Origin: Alphaproteobacteria bacterium
Lineage (GTDB): Bacteria; Pseudomonadota; Alphaproteobacteria; Kiloniellales; JAKSDN01
Length of the DNA: 11,823 nucleotides
Assembly: GCA_030598385.1 (NCBI GenBank)
Contig: JAUVQB010000012.1
Location: 1 to 11,823 of the forward strand
Reading direction: 5' to 3'
Positions 1-6,437 of this stretch are shown in pieces; within the stretch, counting starts at the first letter, position 1, and each line of letters starts with the position of its first letter. The notes beneath the pieces are model-generated. The model had not been told where the DNA came from, made no database searches, and worked only from the letters and a program-made list of their open reading frames with translations. The position numbers were made by a program, and so were the translations under genes.

Positions 1-429
1 GCCGGCGGCGAGACGCCGGAGGCTTTGGCCGAGGCGCCGGCCCTCGAAGCGGTGATTGATGTGCCCTTCTCGCCGGACGTGAGCCTGCCGGTCAGCTTGG
101 CCGCGGATCGGCCCTTCGATGCGGTCGAAAGGCCGTCCCCCGCGCCGCGGGCGGACCCAAGGGCGGGCGGCGGGGCGGGCGGCTATGCCATTCACCTGGT
201 TTCCCTGACGCGCCAGGAGGGGGTCGACGGGTCCTGGGCCAAATTGCAGGAGTCCTTCCCCGGCATACTCGCCGAGAAGGACCTGCAGGTGAAGCAGGTC
301 GATCTCGGCGACCGGGGCGTTTTTTACCGCATTCACGCGGCCCCCTTCGCCGCCTCGGAGAAGGCCGAAACGCTCTGCGAGGAACTCCGGTCGTTGCAGC
401 AGTACTGCGCGGTCGTGGATCTCGAGTGA
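1..429 (+). CDS. SPOR-domain cell-envelope protein, C-terminal part (5' truncated by window)
   Basis: The reading frame is open from the first base, so the N-terminus and any membrane segment lie outside the window. The visible part starts with an Ala/Pro/Asp-rich, low-complexity linker (about the first 60 residues). It ends in a compact domain of about 75 residues, beginning YAIHLVSLTRQEGVDGSW and containing DLGDRGVFYRIHAAPFA and a final Cys-Ala-Val-Val strand. That is the pattern of a SPOR domain, which binds denuded glycan strands of septal peptidoglycan. SPOR proteins are usually a single N-terminal transmembrane anchor, a long disordered periplasmic linker and a C-terminal SPOR domain, which fits what is seen. 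The closest remembered pattern is the SPOR protein that follows argS in Rhodospirillales. There it is normally followed by nagZ, but here the next gene is an unrelated lower-GC gene. Confidence 0.85.
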   Translation, partial: AGGETPEALAEAPALEAVIDVPFSPDVSLPVSLAADRPFDAVERPSPAPRADPRAGGGAGGYAIHLVSLTRQEGVDGSWAKLQESFPGILAEKDLQVKQVDLGDRGVFYRIHAAPFAASEKAETLCEELRSLQQYCAVVDLE

Positions 430-582
430 GGCGCTCCGCGCTCCCAGTCAATCGCCTCCCACTACATATTTGAGCGCTCGCCTTTGCGTCACCAGCACAC
501 ATTGCCCGGCCATGCGCCAGTCGTCGGGAGGTTGGGAGTAGATTGGCTCGAATCCAGAGAAAAGCGGCATTCCGTTTCTGAT

Positions 583-596
583 GTCCAAATTTGGAC
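583..596. promoter_or_regulatory. Perfect 14-base palindrome, possible protein-binding site
   Basis: GTCCAAATTTGGAC is identical to its reverse complement. It is AT-rich in the centre, in a GC-rich genome, and 163 bases upstream of the GFA-family start. The size and symmetry fit an operator for a dimeric regulator, but no factor can be named. It directly precedes a second dyad at 598-615. Confidence 0.35.
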
Positions 597-597
597 G

Positions 598-615
598 TAT
601 AGCAGTCGTGCTATA
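598..615. repeat. Inverted repeat, 7-base arms with 4-base loop
   Basis: TATAGCA and TGCTATA flank a GTCG loop, giving a perfect short hairpin immediately after the 583-596 palindrome. No T-tract follows, so it does not read as an intrinsic terminator on the plus strand. It could be an operator half-pair or part of a decayed mobile repeat. Confidence 0.35.
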
Positions 616-758
616 GAGCCGCATCGAACGGCGAGTTGTAGCCAAGAGACGACATTCGCACGCCGTTGGATGGGCGCCGTCCACTGCATCAATAGCGATC
701 ATGGCACTCCACCAACAAGTTCGACTAAACTCCACCGCAAGGCCACTTAGGGGATAAC

Positions 759-1238
759 ATGAGCCAGATCGATTTACCTATGAATGGCGGCTGTCAGTGC
801 GGACGCCGTCGATACACCATTTCTGCACTACCACTCACGCTATACGCTTGCCACTGCACGGACTGCCAAACCCAGTCGACCAGCGCGTTCGGTATGTCTA
901 TGCCCGTCCCGAGGGAAGTCGTCAGTTGCGATCTTGCAGTTTTAGGAATATGGGAGAGAACCGCAGCGAGTGGGCAAATTGTAAAAGCGCGGTTCTGCTG
1001 TAAGTGTGGAACGCGACTGTTCCATGAGCCCTCTAGGAATCCCAAGATCATCAACGTAAAGCCGGGAACGCTGGACGACACGTCGTGGCTTATGCCAGTC
1101 GGTCACCTTTGGCTTGGCAGCGCTCAAGAATGGTTTACGCCGCCGGAAGACGCATTGCGTTATCAGGGGCAACCACCGAACTTTGACGACTTATTTGAGC
1201 GTTTCAAAGACGTTGTCAGCCACGGCAATTTGGGTTGA
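759..1238 (+). CDS. GFA/CENP-V family zinc protein
   Basis: The 159-residue protein has the full cysteine pattern of the GFA (glutathione-dependent formaldehyde-activating enzyme-like, CENP-V) fold: C12-x-C14, then C31-x-C33-x2-C36 in the segment ACHCTDCQ, then C80-x2-C83 in FCCKCGTRLF. These bind structural and labile zinc ions. Length is normal for the family. The founding enzyme was proposed to speed S-hydroxymethylglutathione formation, but most members have no demonstrated substrate, so a detoxification role is only a family-level guess. The ATG is preceded by a purine-rich AGGGGA about 5 bases upstream, supporting this start. GC content (about 55 percent) is much lower than the genes from 2 kb onward, and the gene sits between two gene-free gaps sharing a short repeat, both suggesting acquisition by transfer. 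Confidence 0.85.
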   Translation: MSQIDLPMNGGCQCGRRRYTISALPLTLYACHCTDCQTQSTSAFGMSMPVPREVVSCDLAVLGIWERTAASGQIVKARFCCKCGTRLFHEPSRNPKIINVKPGTLDDTSWLMPVGHLWLGSAQEWFTPPEDALRYQGQPPNFDDLFERFKDVVSHGNLG

Positions 1239-1554
1239 TGACGCCGACGCGTGAATGACTGTTGTGGGTCAAACCTAGTCGTTCCGCAGGCTTTTCCGGA
1301 ACGTCCGGAGTTGGGAGTAAAGCAGACATAGAACCGCGAAAACCGGGCATCGGCACTTGGAGTTCCGGTCTCGGCGGCGAAACGGACTTGCTCTAGCGTG
1401 CCTCTCCACGTCCGAGAACCGCCAAGCCAGACACTCGGGACTCCGTGCCGAATCTCTGGCAAGATAGCTTCGGTCTGGCCTCAATCTGCCGGCCGATCGC
1501 CAATTCGAACGCGCGGCACGCGAAACTGTCCGGCCTGGATTGGACGGATATCCG
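1239..1554. repeat. Gene-free gap with degenerate intergenic repeat
   Basis: No supported gene lies in these 316 bases. Read on the minus strand, 1302-1331 gives ATGTCTGCTTTACTCCCAAC followed by TCCGGACGT. This resembles the very common 'ATGTCCGCTTT...' repeats scattered through alphaproteobacterial genomes, which produce spurious peptides beginning MSALPPKAD; here the minus frame reads MSALLPTPDVP. The family assignment is from memory and tentative. A hairpin with 7-base arms lies at 1280-1303, just after the GFA gene. The repeat block 1302-1319 matches 522-540 on the other side of that gene. Confidence 0.4.
1280..1303 (+). other. Hairpin downstream of the GFA gene (7-base arms, 10-base loop)
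   Basis: CGTTCCG (1280-1286) and CGGAACG (1297-1303) are exact reverse complements around a 10-base loop, 42 bases after the GFA stop codon. It could stall polymerase or protect the 3' end of the transcript. No U-run follows, so a standard intrinsic terminator is not supported. Confidence 0.3.
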
Positions 1555-2082
1555 ATGACATTCGAAGATCTCTCAAGGTTCGAGCTGAAACGTGGCAACC
1601 ACGAGCGGCCGGAGGACGGGCTCTGCGTGCTGGAGGCCGTGGCCTGGTTCGAAGGCGAGCCCCATAGCGACCATCCGACGTGCGTCTGCCCCGTGCTCGC
1701 CCACTTCTGCCGCTCCTTCAACGATCGCCTGGGCGGCCGGCGCCAGGAGCTCATTGCCTATATTCCCCGCCTTGCGAACACGGTGGCTGGAGAAGATGCG
1801 GTTCGATCGAGGCTTCAAGTCCTAGCCGCGGAGTTCGTGGCGGTTGGCGGCAGCCCGGTTTTCGCCGAACGGCTCAAGGCCCGCTTCGCGCGCGCCCGGT
1901 TGCCGGCCCATGCCTCGTCCTTCGCTCTGGAGGTCCTCTGCGATGCCGTCACGCTCAAACGATCGGCCTCTCACGCCTTCACCGTCTTAGACCGGCTTTT
2001 GTCCATGGGCGCGCCGTCTCAGGGCTTCTCGACCAACCTCTCTGAGCGTGCTAGAGACCTGGAGACCGTGTTGACGAGCTGA
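1555..2082 (+). CDS. Conserved uncharacterised protein with His/Cys-rich N-terminal motif
   Basis: The product is 175 residues from the ATG at 1555; the frame extends to a TTG at 1540. The ATG is preferred because a GGACGGA purine stretch sits a few bases before it and homologues remembered from other bacteria begin close to the LKRGNH motif. The N-terminal 50 residues hold a dense motif: R13-G-N-H16, then G22-L-C24 and E27, then H37-S-D39-H40-P41-x-C43-x-C45-P46. I recall the same pattern (RGxH, GxCxxE, HSDHPxC) in short hypothetical proteins of proteobacteria and actinobacteria, but no function is known to me. The His/Cys/Asp spacing could bind a metal, which is inference only. The C-terminal two thirds look alpha-helical. 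GC content returns to the high background here. It lies 67 bases before the cyclase gene on the same strand and may be cotranscribed with it. Confidence 0.75.
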   Translation: MTFEDLSRFELKRGNHERPEDGLCVLEAVAWFEGEPHSDHPTCVCPVLAHFCRSFNDRLGGRRQELIAYIPRLANTVAGEDAVRSRLQVLAAEFVAVGGSPVFAERLKARFARARLPAHASSFALEVLCDAVTLKRSASHAFTVLDRLLSMGAPSQGFSTNLSERARDLETVLTS

Positions 2083-2149
2083 GGATCGTTGCGTCCTCGT
2101 CTTGGAAACGGGCGCTGAGACTCGAGGCCGCCCTGCCTGGAACCGCTTC

Positions 2150-3925
2150 ATGGAACGTAGACTCGCCGCGATATTGGTGGCCGATGTGGTTGGCTATTCG
2201 CGCCTCATGGGCCGGGACGAGGCGGGCACCCTGGCGCGCCTCACGGCCCTTCGCCGGGACTTCCTCGAGCCCCTGATCGCCGAGCACGCCGGGCGCATCG
2301 TCAAGCTGATGGGCGACGGCCTGCTGCTGGAGTTCGCTAGCGTGGTCGACGCCGTTACCTGCGCGCTAGCCTGGCAGGCCGGTGTGCACGAGCGCGGCCA
2401 AGGGGTGGGCGAGGAGGAGGCCCTGCGCTTTCGCATCGGCATCAATCTGGGCGACGTGATCGTCGAAGGCGGCGACATCTACGGCGACGGCGTGAATGTC
2501 GCCGCCCGGCTCGAGGCCAACGCCACGCCCGGCGGCATTTGCGCCTCGCGCGCGGTCTTCGAACAGGTCCGCAACCGGGTCGAGATGGATTACGAGGACC
2601 TGGGCGAGCTGACGGTCAAGAACATCGTCCAGCCGATTCATGCCTATCAGCTCCTCAAGGGGCAGGCACCGGCCAGTGAGTCGGGCCCGGCCCGGGCCAA
2701 ACCGCCGCGGCTCGAGGAGGCGCGCGGCTCGATCGCGGTCTTCCCGTTCGACAATCTGTCGCCGGACGCGGGCGACGCCTACCTGGCCGACGGCCTCACG
2801 ACCGAGATTATCTCCCTGTTGTCCCGGGTGCCCGATCTCAGAGTCGCCTCGCGCCCCGCCACCTTGCCCTATCGCGACCGACCGGCGGATATCTGGGAGA
2901 TCGTGCGCGAGCTGCAGTTGCGCTACGTGCTGACCGGCAGCGTGCGCCGGGCCGGCGAGCGCGTCCGGGTGACCGCCGAGCTGACCGAGACGGCCGAGCG
3001 CAGCCAGCTCTGGTCCCACACCTACGAACGCCAGCTGGCCGACCTCTTCGCGGTCCAGGACGAGATTGCCGAGGCGATCGTGATCGCCTTCGGCGGCGAA
3101 TACCTGCGGGCCGAATGGCGCCGGGCCCGGCGCCGGCCGACCGGCAATATGAACGCCTGGGGCCTGGTGCAGAAGGCCAGGTCTCAGAACCTGCCGGTCA
3201 ACCAGGCGGCGACCGGGGAAGCCCTGGGGTGGGCCGAGGAGGCCGTCGAACTCGACCCAAGCTATGCCGGCGGCCACGCGGCGCTCGCCTCGACCCTGAT
3301 GCAGGGGGTGATCAACGGCTTCAGCGAGCGGCCGGAGGAAGACCGGACCGCCGCCCTGGCCGCGGTCGAGCGCGCCGCCGCGCTGGCGCCGGACGATCCC
3401 ATGGTGTTGCGCGCCATGGGCAACGTCTGGAGCAACTGCGGCGAACACGCCAAGGCGGTGCAGGCGCTCAGGCGCGCGGTCGAGATCGCGCCGTTCGATT
3501 TTCATACCTGGGGCCGGCTCGGACGCACCTTGGCCTACGGTGGCGGCGAGGACGAGCTGAGCGAGGGCCACGCCGTGCTCGACCGCATCCTGGCAAGCGC
3601 GCCCAACCATCCCATGGTGCCCTATTGGCTCTACTTCAAAGCCAACGCCTGCCAGCGCGAGGCGCGCTACGAGGACGCCATACGCTTTTCCCGGAAGAGC
3701 GTCGACGCCCAGCCGGGCTACGCCGGCGCCTGGATCACCCTGGCCAATGCGCTGGGCCAGCTCGGCCGGCTCGACGAGGCGCGCGCGGCCATGGATCGGG
3801 CGCTCAAGGCCAATCCGGCGCTCACGCCCCAGCACCTGGCCGATCAGATCCGCATCCTGGCCGGCGGCTCCCGGGACCATGCCGACGAGTCCCTCGCCGG
3901 ACTCAAGGCGGCGGGCTTGCTTTAG
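2150..3925 (+). CDS. Class III adenylate cyclase with FlgO/TolB-like domain and TPR repeats
   Basis: This 591-residue protein makes a cyclic nucleotide from NTP, most likely cAMP. The cyclase domain (about 5-170) has both metal-binding aspartates (D12 in VADVVGYSRL, D56 in KLMGDGLLLEF) and the transition-state pair N116 and R120 in GDGVNVAARLEA. K52 and D109 match the adenine-selecting Lys/Asp pair of adenylyl cyclases. A FlgO/TolB-like module follows (about 194-310: SIAVFPFDNLSPD, then YVLTGSVRRAGERVRVTAEL). The rest (about 327-585) is TPR-like helices. No transmembrane segment or signal peptide is seen, so it should be cytosolic. The frame opens at a TTG at 2102, but the ATG at 2150 is preferred because the family typically begins MxRRLAAILxADVVGYSRLM. 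Such multi-domain cyclases are often present in many copies in rhizobia-like genomes, and their inputs are mostly unknown. Confidence 0.88.
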   Translation: MERRLAAILVADVVGYSRLMGRDEAGTLARLTALRRDFLEPLIAEHAGRIVKLMGDGLLLEFASVVDAVTCALAWQAGVHERGQGVGEEEALRFRIGINLGDVIVEGGDIYGDGVNVAARLEANATPGGICASRAVFEQVRNRVEMDYEDLGELTVKNIVQPIHAYQLLKGQAPASESGPARAKPPRLEEARGSIAVFPFDNLSPDAGDAYLADGLTTEIISLLSRVPDLRVASRPATLPYRDRPADIWEIVRELQLRYVLTGSVRRAGERVRVTAELTETAERSQLWSHTYERQLADLFAVQDEIAEAIVIAFGGEYLRAEWRRARRRPTGNMNAWGLVQKARSQNLPVNQAATGEALGWAEEAVELDPSYAGGHAALASTLMQGVINGFSERPEEDRTAALAAVERAAALAPDDPMVLRAMGNVWSNCGEHAKAVQALRRAVEIAPFDFHTWGRLGRTLAYGGGEDELSEGHAVLDRILASAPNHPMVPYWLYFKANACQREARYEDAIRFSRKSVDAQPGYAGAWITLANALGQLGRLDEARAAMDRALKANPALTPQHLADQIRILAGGSRDHADESLAGLKAAGLL

Positions 3926-3944
3926 CGCCGTTCTGCGTTGACCA

Positions 3945-4064
3945 GTACCGGGCCACTCCCCCTCCCGTCCACCCAATGCAATTGTATGCTGTGGGCGCGC
4001 GAAGCGCGGGAGTGCGAAGCACTCGGGCTGCGCCCGCGCACCGGGACGTGGAGTGGGCCGGTGC
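3945..4064 (+). repeat. Multi-branched foldable element: outer stem enclosing three triloop hairpins
   Basis: Bases 3945-3959 can pair with 4050-4064 over 15 positions, with one G-G mismatch and one G-T wobble. A second short stem (3966-3970 with 4044-4048) lies inside. Enclosed are three back-to-back hairpins with 3-base loops: 3996-4008 (CGCGC, GAA, GCGCG), 4010-4024 (GAGTGC, GAA, GCACTC) and 4024-4036 (CGGGC, TGC, GCCCG). The first two contain GCGAAGC, known as an unusually stable DNA mini-hairpin. The element lies between the cyclase and acetyltransferase genes, in a region with no supported reading frame. It could be a REP/BIME-like repeat, a structured RNA, or a transcript-end element. 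No T-run follows. Confidence 0.5.
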
Positions 4065-4078
4065 AGAAACATAGCCAA

Positions 4079-4096
4079 GCGGAAATTCATTTCCGC
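4079..4096. promoter_or_regulatory. 18-base dyad just upstream of the acetyltransferase gene
   Basis: GCGGAAAT and ATTTCCGC are perfect reverse complements separated by TC, ending 23 bases before the acetyltransferase start codon. It can act as an operator-like dyad in DNA or as a hairpin with a TTCA loop in RNA. The position would let it control initiation of the downstream gene. No regulator can be named. Confidence 0.4.
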
Positions 4097-4119
4097 GAGC
4101 GACAAGGCTACGCACGCCC

Positions 4120-4608
4120 ATGATAATTCGCGACGAAACGCCCGAAGACACGGCGACCGTGCGGCAGGTGGTCGCCGCCGCCTTCGGCCGGGTAGCGGAA
4201 GCCGACCTGGTCGAGGCCCTGAGGGACTCCGGCGATGCGGTGATGTCCTTGGTGGCAGGCGACGAGGGGCAAATCGTCGGTCACATCCTATTTTCCCGGC
4301 TTCAGGCGCCCGAACGGTGCCTCGGGCTCGCGCCGGTCGCCGTGGCGCCGAGCCGCCAGACCCAAGGGATCGGGTCGGATCTTATTCGAGAAGGCCTGGC
4401 GCGCGCCAAGCGGGACGACTGGCAGGCCGTCTTCGTCGTCGGAGAGCCGGGCTACTACGGGCGTTTCGGCTTTAGCACCGCCGCGGCGGACAAGTTCGAA
4501 ACGGCCTATCCCAAGCCCTACGTCCTGGCACTGGACTTCGTGCCGGGCGCACTCAGGGACCGCACGGGAGCGCTCCTCTACGCCCCGGCCTTTCTGGCCT
4601 TGGAATAA
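4120..4608 (+). CDS. GNAT-family N-acetyltransferase (YhbS-like)
   Basis: The 162-residue protein is a single GNAT domain that transfers an acetyl group from acetyl-CoA to an amine; the substrate is unknown. The pyrophosphate-binding loop is R79-Q-T-Q-G-I-G-S86, following the beta-4 strand LGLAPVAVAP. The later segment VVGEPGYYGRFGF (about 106-118) is typical of the YhbS-like branch, and the start MIIRDETPEDTATVRQVV is a standard GNAT N-terminus. Length is normal. There is no strong Shine-Dalgarno sequence before the ATG; the upstream DNA is a structured gap with an 18-base dyad at 4079-4096. It converges on the ureohydrolase gene with only 7 bases between stop codons, leaving no room for separate terminators. 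Confidence 0.85.
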   Translation: MIIRDETPEDTATVRQVVAAAFGRVAEADLVEALRDSGDAVMSLVAGDEGQIVGHILFSRLQAPERCLGLAPVAVAPSRQTQGIGSDLIREGLARAKRDDWQAVFVVGEPGYYGRFGFSTAAADKFETAYPKPYVLALDFVPGALRDRTGALLYAPAFLALE

Positions 4609-4615
4609 GGGCGCG

Positions 4616-5581
4616 TCAATCGCGGCCGCCGCGCCGGGCCAGGGCGTCGGCGAGGACGCAAAGGATCTCGAACATGAGGGTGGCGCCGACCAGCGCCGTG
4701 TTGCCCGAGGGGTCGAAGGGCGGCGCCACCTCCACCACGTCGCCGCCGATAAGGTCGAGTCCGCGCAGGCCGCGGATCATCCTCTGCGCGTCAAAAGTCG
4801 AGTAGCCGCCGATCTCCGGCGTGCCCGTGCCCGGCGCGAAGGTGGGATCGAGCCCGTCCACGTCGAAGCTGATGTAAGTCGGGCCGTCGCCGACGATACT
4901 CCGGGCCTCCTCGATCACCGCGTCGACGCCCATCGCGAAAAATTCTTCGATAACGATCGTGCGGATGCCCACCTCGCGCCCGTAGTCGTAGTCGTTGCGG
5001 GTGTAAAGCGAGCCGCGAATGCCGATCTGCACGGTGCGCTTCGGGTCCAGCAAGCCTTCTTCGACGGCGCGGCGGAAGGGCGTGCCGTGGGTGTATTTCG
5101 CCTCTCCGAAGTAACGGTCGTTGGTGTCGGTGTGGGCATCGAAATGCACCATGCCGACGGGCCGGCCCTTGGCGATGGCGCGCATGATCGGCAGGGTGAC
5201 GAGATGATCGCCGCCGGCGGTCAGCGGCACCGTTCCCGCGGCGTGGACCTGGGCATAGAAATCTTCCACGCGCTTCAGCGTGTCCATCAGGTCGATGGGG
5301 TTGACGCCGGTGTCGCCCAGGTCGGCCACGTTGCAGACGTCGTAGGGCGACTCCATAGTTTCGGAATGGACCCGCCGCATGAAGGACGACTGGTTGCGGA
5401 TCTCGCGCGGCCCGTGGCGCGCGCCGGCCCGGTTCGTCGTGCCGCCGTCCCAGGGCACCCCGATGAGGCCGATATCGACGCCCGAGGGGTCCTCCGTGTG
5501 GGGCAATCGCATGAAGGTGGGAATGCCGCCGAAACGGGGAACGACGAAACCGCTCAAAGGCTGATTGAATCTCTCCGGCAT
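4616..5581 (-). CDS. speB: Agmatinase/guanidinobutyrase-type ureohydrolase (arginase family)
   Basis: The 321-residue enzyme hydrolyses a guanidino compound to urea and an amine using two manganese ions. All metal ligands are present: H126 in GGDH, D148, H150 and D152 in HFDAHTDT, and D240 and D242 in SFDVDGLDP. H165 in THGTPF matches the arginase-family catalytic histidine. The N-terminal signature (NQPLSGF, PRFGGIPTFMRLPH) is like Pseudomonas guanidinobutyrase and related agmatinases, so 4-guanidinobutyrate, 3-guanidinopropionate and agmatine are all possible substrates. The frame runs to 5647, but the ATG at 5581 is chosen because GAGAGGG lies 8 bases before it and homologues start MP(x)nNQPLSG. 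The upstream 106 bases to the methyltransferase stop probably hold its promoter; the two may instead be cotranscribed. Confidence 0.88.
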   Translation of the reverse strand: MPERFNQPLSGFVVPRFGGIPTFMRLPHTEDPSGVDIGLIGVPWDGGTTNRAGARHGPREIRNQSSFMRRVHSETMESPYDVCNVADLGDTGVNPIDLMDTLKRVEDFYAQVHAAGTVPLTAGGDHLVTLPIMRAIAKGRPVGMVHFDAHTDTNDRYFGEAKYTHGTPFRRAVEEGLLDPKRTVQIGIRGSLYTRNDYDYGREVGIRTIVIEEFFAMGVDAVIEEARSIVGDGPTYISFDVDGLDPTFAPGTGTPEIGGYSTFDAQRMIRGLRGLDLIGGDVVEVAPPFDPSGNTALVGATLMFEILCVLADALARRGGRD

Positions 5582-5687
5582 GTCTCGAGCCCTCTCACCA
5601 ATTCGACCGGCACCCAGTTTAACAGAGTAACGCGAACGCCCCAGCATTTTGGACTTGGCTCGCGGCCTAGGATCGAGGCGCGGGCGG

Positions 5688-6437
5688 TCAACCGGCGGGC
5701 TTCACGGCTTTGAAGATCAGGGTGGGCGGCACCAGGTCGAGCACCTCGGGCAGATAGACGCCCCAGCGGCCGAACCAGGGGTCGTAGTCGTAGCGCTTGC
5801 GGGAATCGGGCTCGATCACGCGCTCCACCACCAGCCCTGCGTCGACCAGATTGTTGTGCAGGTCGCTCACCCGGTAGCGGTACATGGTGGTGGTCCCGAG
5901 CGCGCCCAGGTCGTCGACGGCCGGGCCGGTCTCGTTGTAGCTCTCGACCATCGTCAGCTTGTCCAGGTCCACCTTGCGGAAGAGGGGATGGTCGAGCGAG
6001 AAGGCGAAGGTGCCGCCCGGCCTCAAGACCCGGCGCACCTCGCGGAAGACCTGGGGCCGGTCGTCCAGGTACATGAGCGTGAAGGCGGAGAAGACGATGT
6101 CCAGGCTGGCCTCGGCGAAGGGCGAAAGGTCCTTCACGTCCTGTTGCAGGAAGTCTACCTCGACGCCGTTTTCGGCCGCCAGCTTGCGGGCGAAGGCGAG
6201 CTGCCCCTCGGCAAAGTCGATGCCGGTGACCCGGGCGCCCCGGAGCGCGAAGGCGACCGAGCACTGGCCGCCGCCGCAGCCCAGTTCGAGCACCCGCTTG
6301 CCCGCAATATCGCCGAGCAGCTTGAGCTCGTCCTCGTTGGGGCTGCTGGGGCCGTAATGGATGTCGACGGGAATCTCACAGGCGTCTTGATAGGCCTCGG
6401 AGGTCTTGTCCCACCAATCCTGGATGTCGCTGGTCAT
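5688..6437 (-). CDS. Class I SAM-dependent methyltransferase
   Basis: The 249-residue protein has a Rossmann methyltransferase fold. Motif I is VLELGCGGGQ (about 49-58), the acidic residue binding the SAM ribose is D74 in VTGIDFAEGQ, and later motifs are FLQQDVKDL, IVFSAFTLMYLDD and VLRPGGTFAF, in the usual order. The N-terminus (DWWDKTSEAYQD) is common in small-molecule methyltransferases of the Methyltransf_11 group. The substrate is not identifiable. The frame is open to 7088, but that stretch is antisense to the next gene. The ATG at 6437 is preferred, with AAGAGGA about 10 bases upstream. It is divergent to the demethylase-like gene across a 120-base intergenic region with two dyads, so the pair may share regulation. 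Confidence 0.87.
   Translation of the reverse strand: MTSDIQDWWDKTSEAYQDACEIPVDIHYGPSSPNEDELKLLGDIAGKRVLELGCGGGQCSVAFALRGARVTGIDFAEGQLAFARKLAAENGVEVDFLQQDVKDLSPFAEASLDIVFSAFTLMYLDDRPQVFREVRRVLRPGGTFAFSLDHPLFRKVDLDKLTMVESYNETGPAVDDLGALGTTTMYRYRVSDLHNNLVDAGLVVERVIEPDSRKRYDYDPWFGRWGVYLPEVLDLVPPTLIFKAVKPAG

Larger units (their letters stand above)
430..758. other. Gene-free gap of lower GC with palindromes and degenerate repeat
   Basis: This 329-base stretch has no convincing gene. Two overlapping frames (about 448-735 minus and 484-750 plus) are open, but neither has a ribosome-binding site nor a recognisable domain. The central 180 bases are about 53 percent GC, clearly below the coding regions to the right. 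It contains a perfect 14-base palindrome (583-596), an adjacent 7-base-arm hairpin (598-615), and at 522-540 a 19-base motif recurring with one mismatch and one indel at 1302-1319, beyond the next gene. The stretch looks like decayed intergenic repeat sequence carrying the upstream region of the following gene. No clear -35/-10 pair was recognised. Confidence 0.5.

Noticed and set aside
448..750. Overlapping small frames on both strands in the first gap
   Set aside because: No ribosome-binding site, no recognisable domain, and the DNA contains palindromes and repeat motifs; treated as decayed intergenic sequence.
1275..1754. 159-codon minus-strand frame across the second gap and start of the 175-residue protein
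   Set aside because: Ser/Arg-rich translation without a domain; overlaps a better-supported plus gene and a degenerate repeat.
3996..4036. Treating the hairpin trio as a CRISPR-like or tandem repeat array
   Set aside because: Stems differ in sequence and length, and there are no regular spacers.
3945..4064. Reading the hairpin cluster as a Rho-independent terminator of the cyclase gene
   Set aside because: No T-run follows any of the hairpins on the plus strand, and three hairpins in a row exceed what a terminator needs.
2366..4105. 579-codon open frame on the minus strand, antisense to the cyclase
   Set aside because: It is a shadow of a high-GC gene. The plus-strand protein has intact catalytic motifs; the antisense product is low-complexity Gly/Ala/Arg/Leu with no domain.
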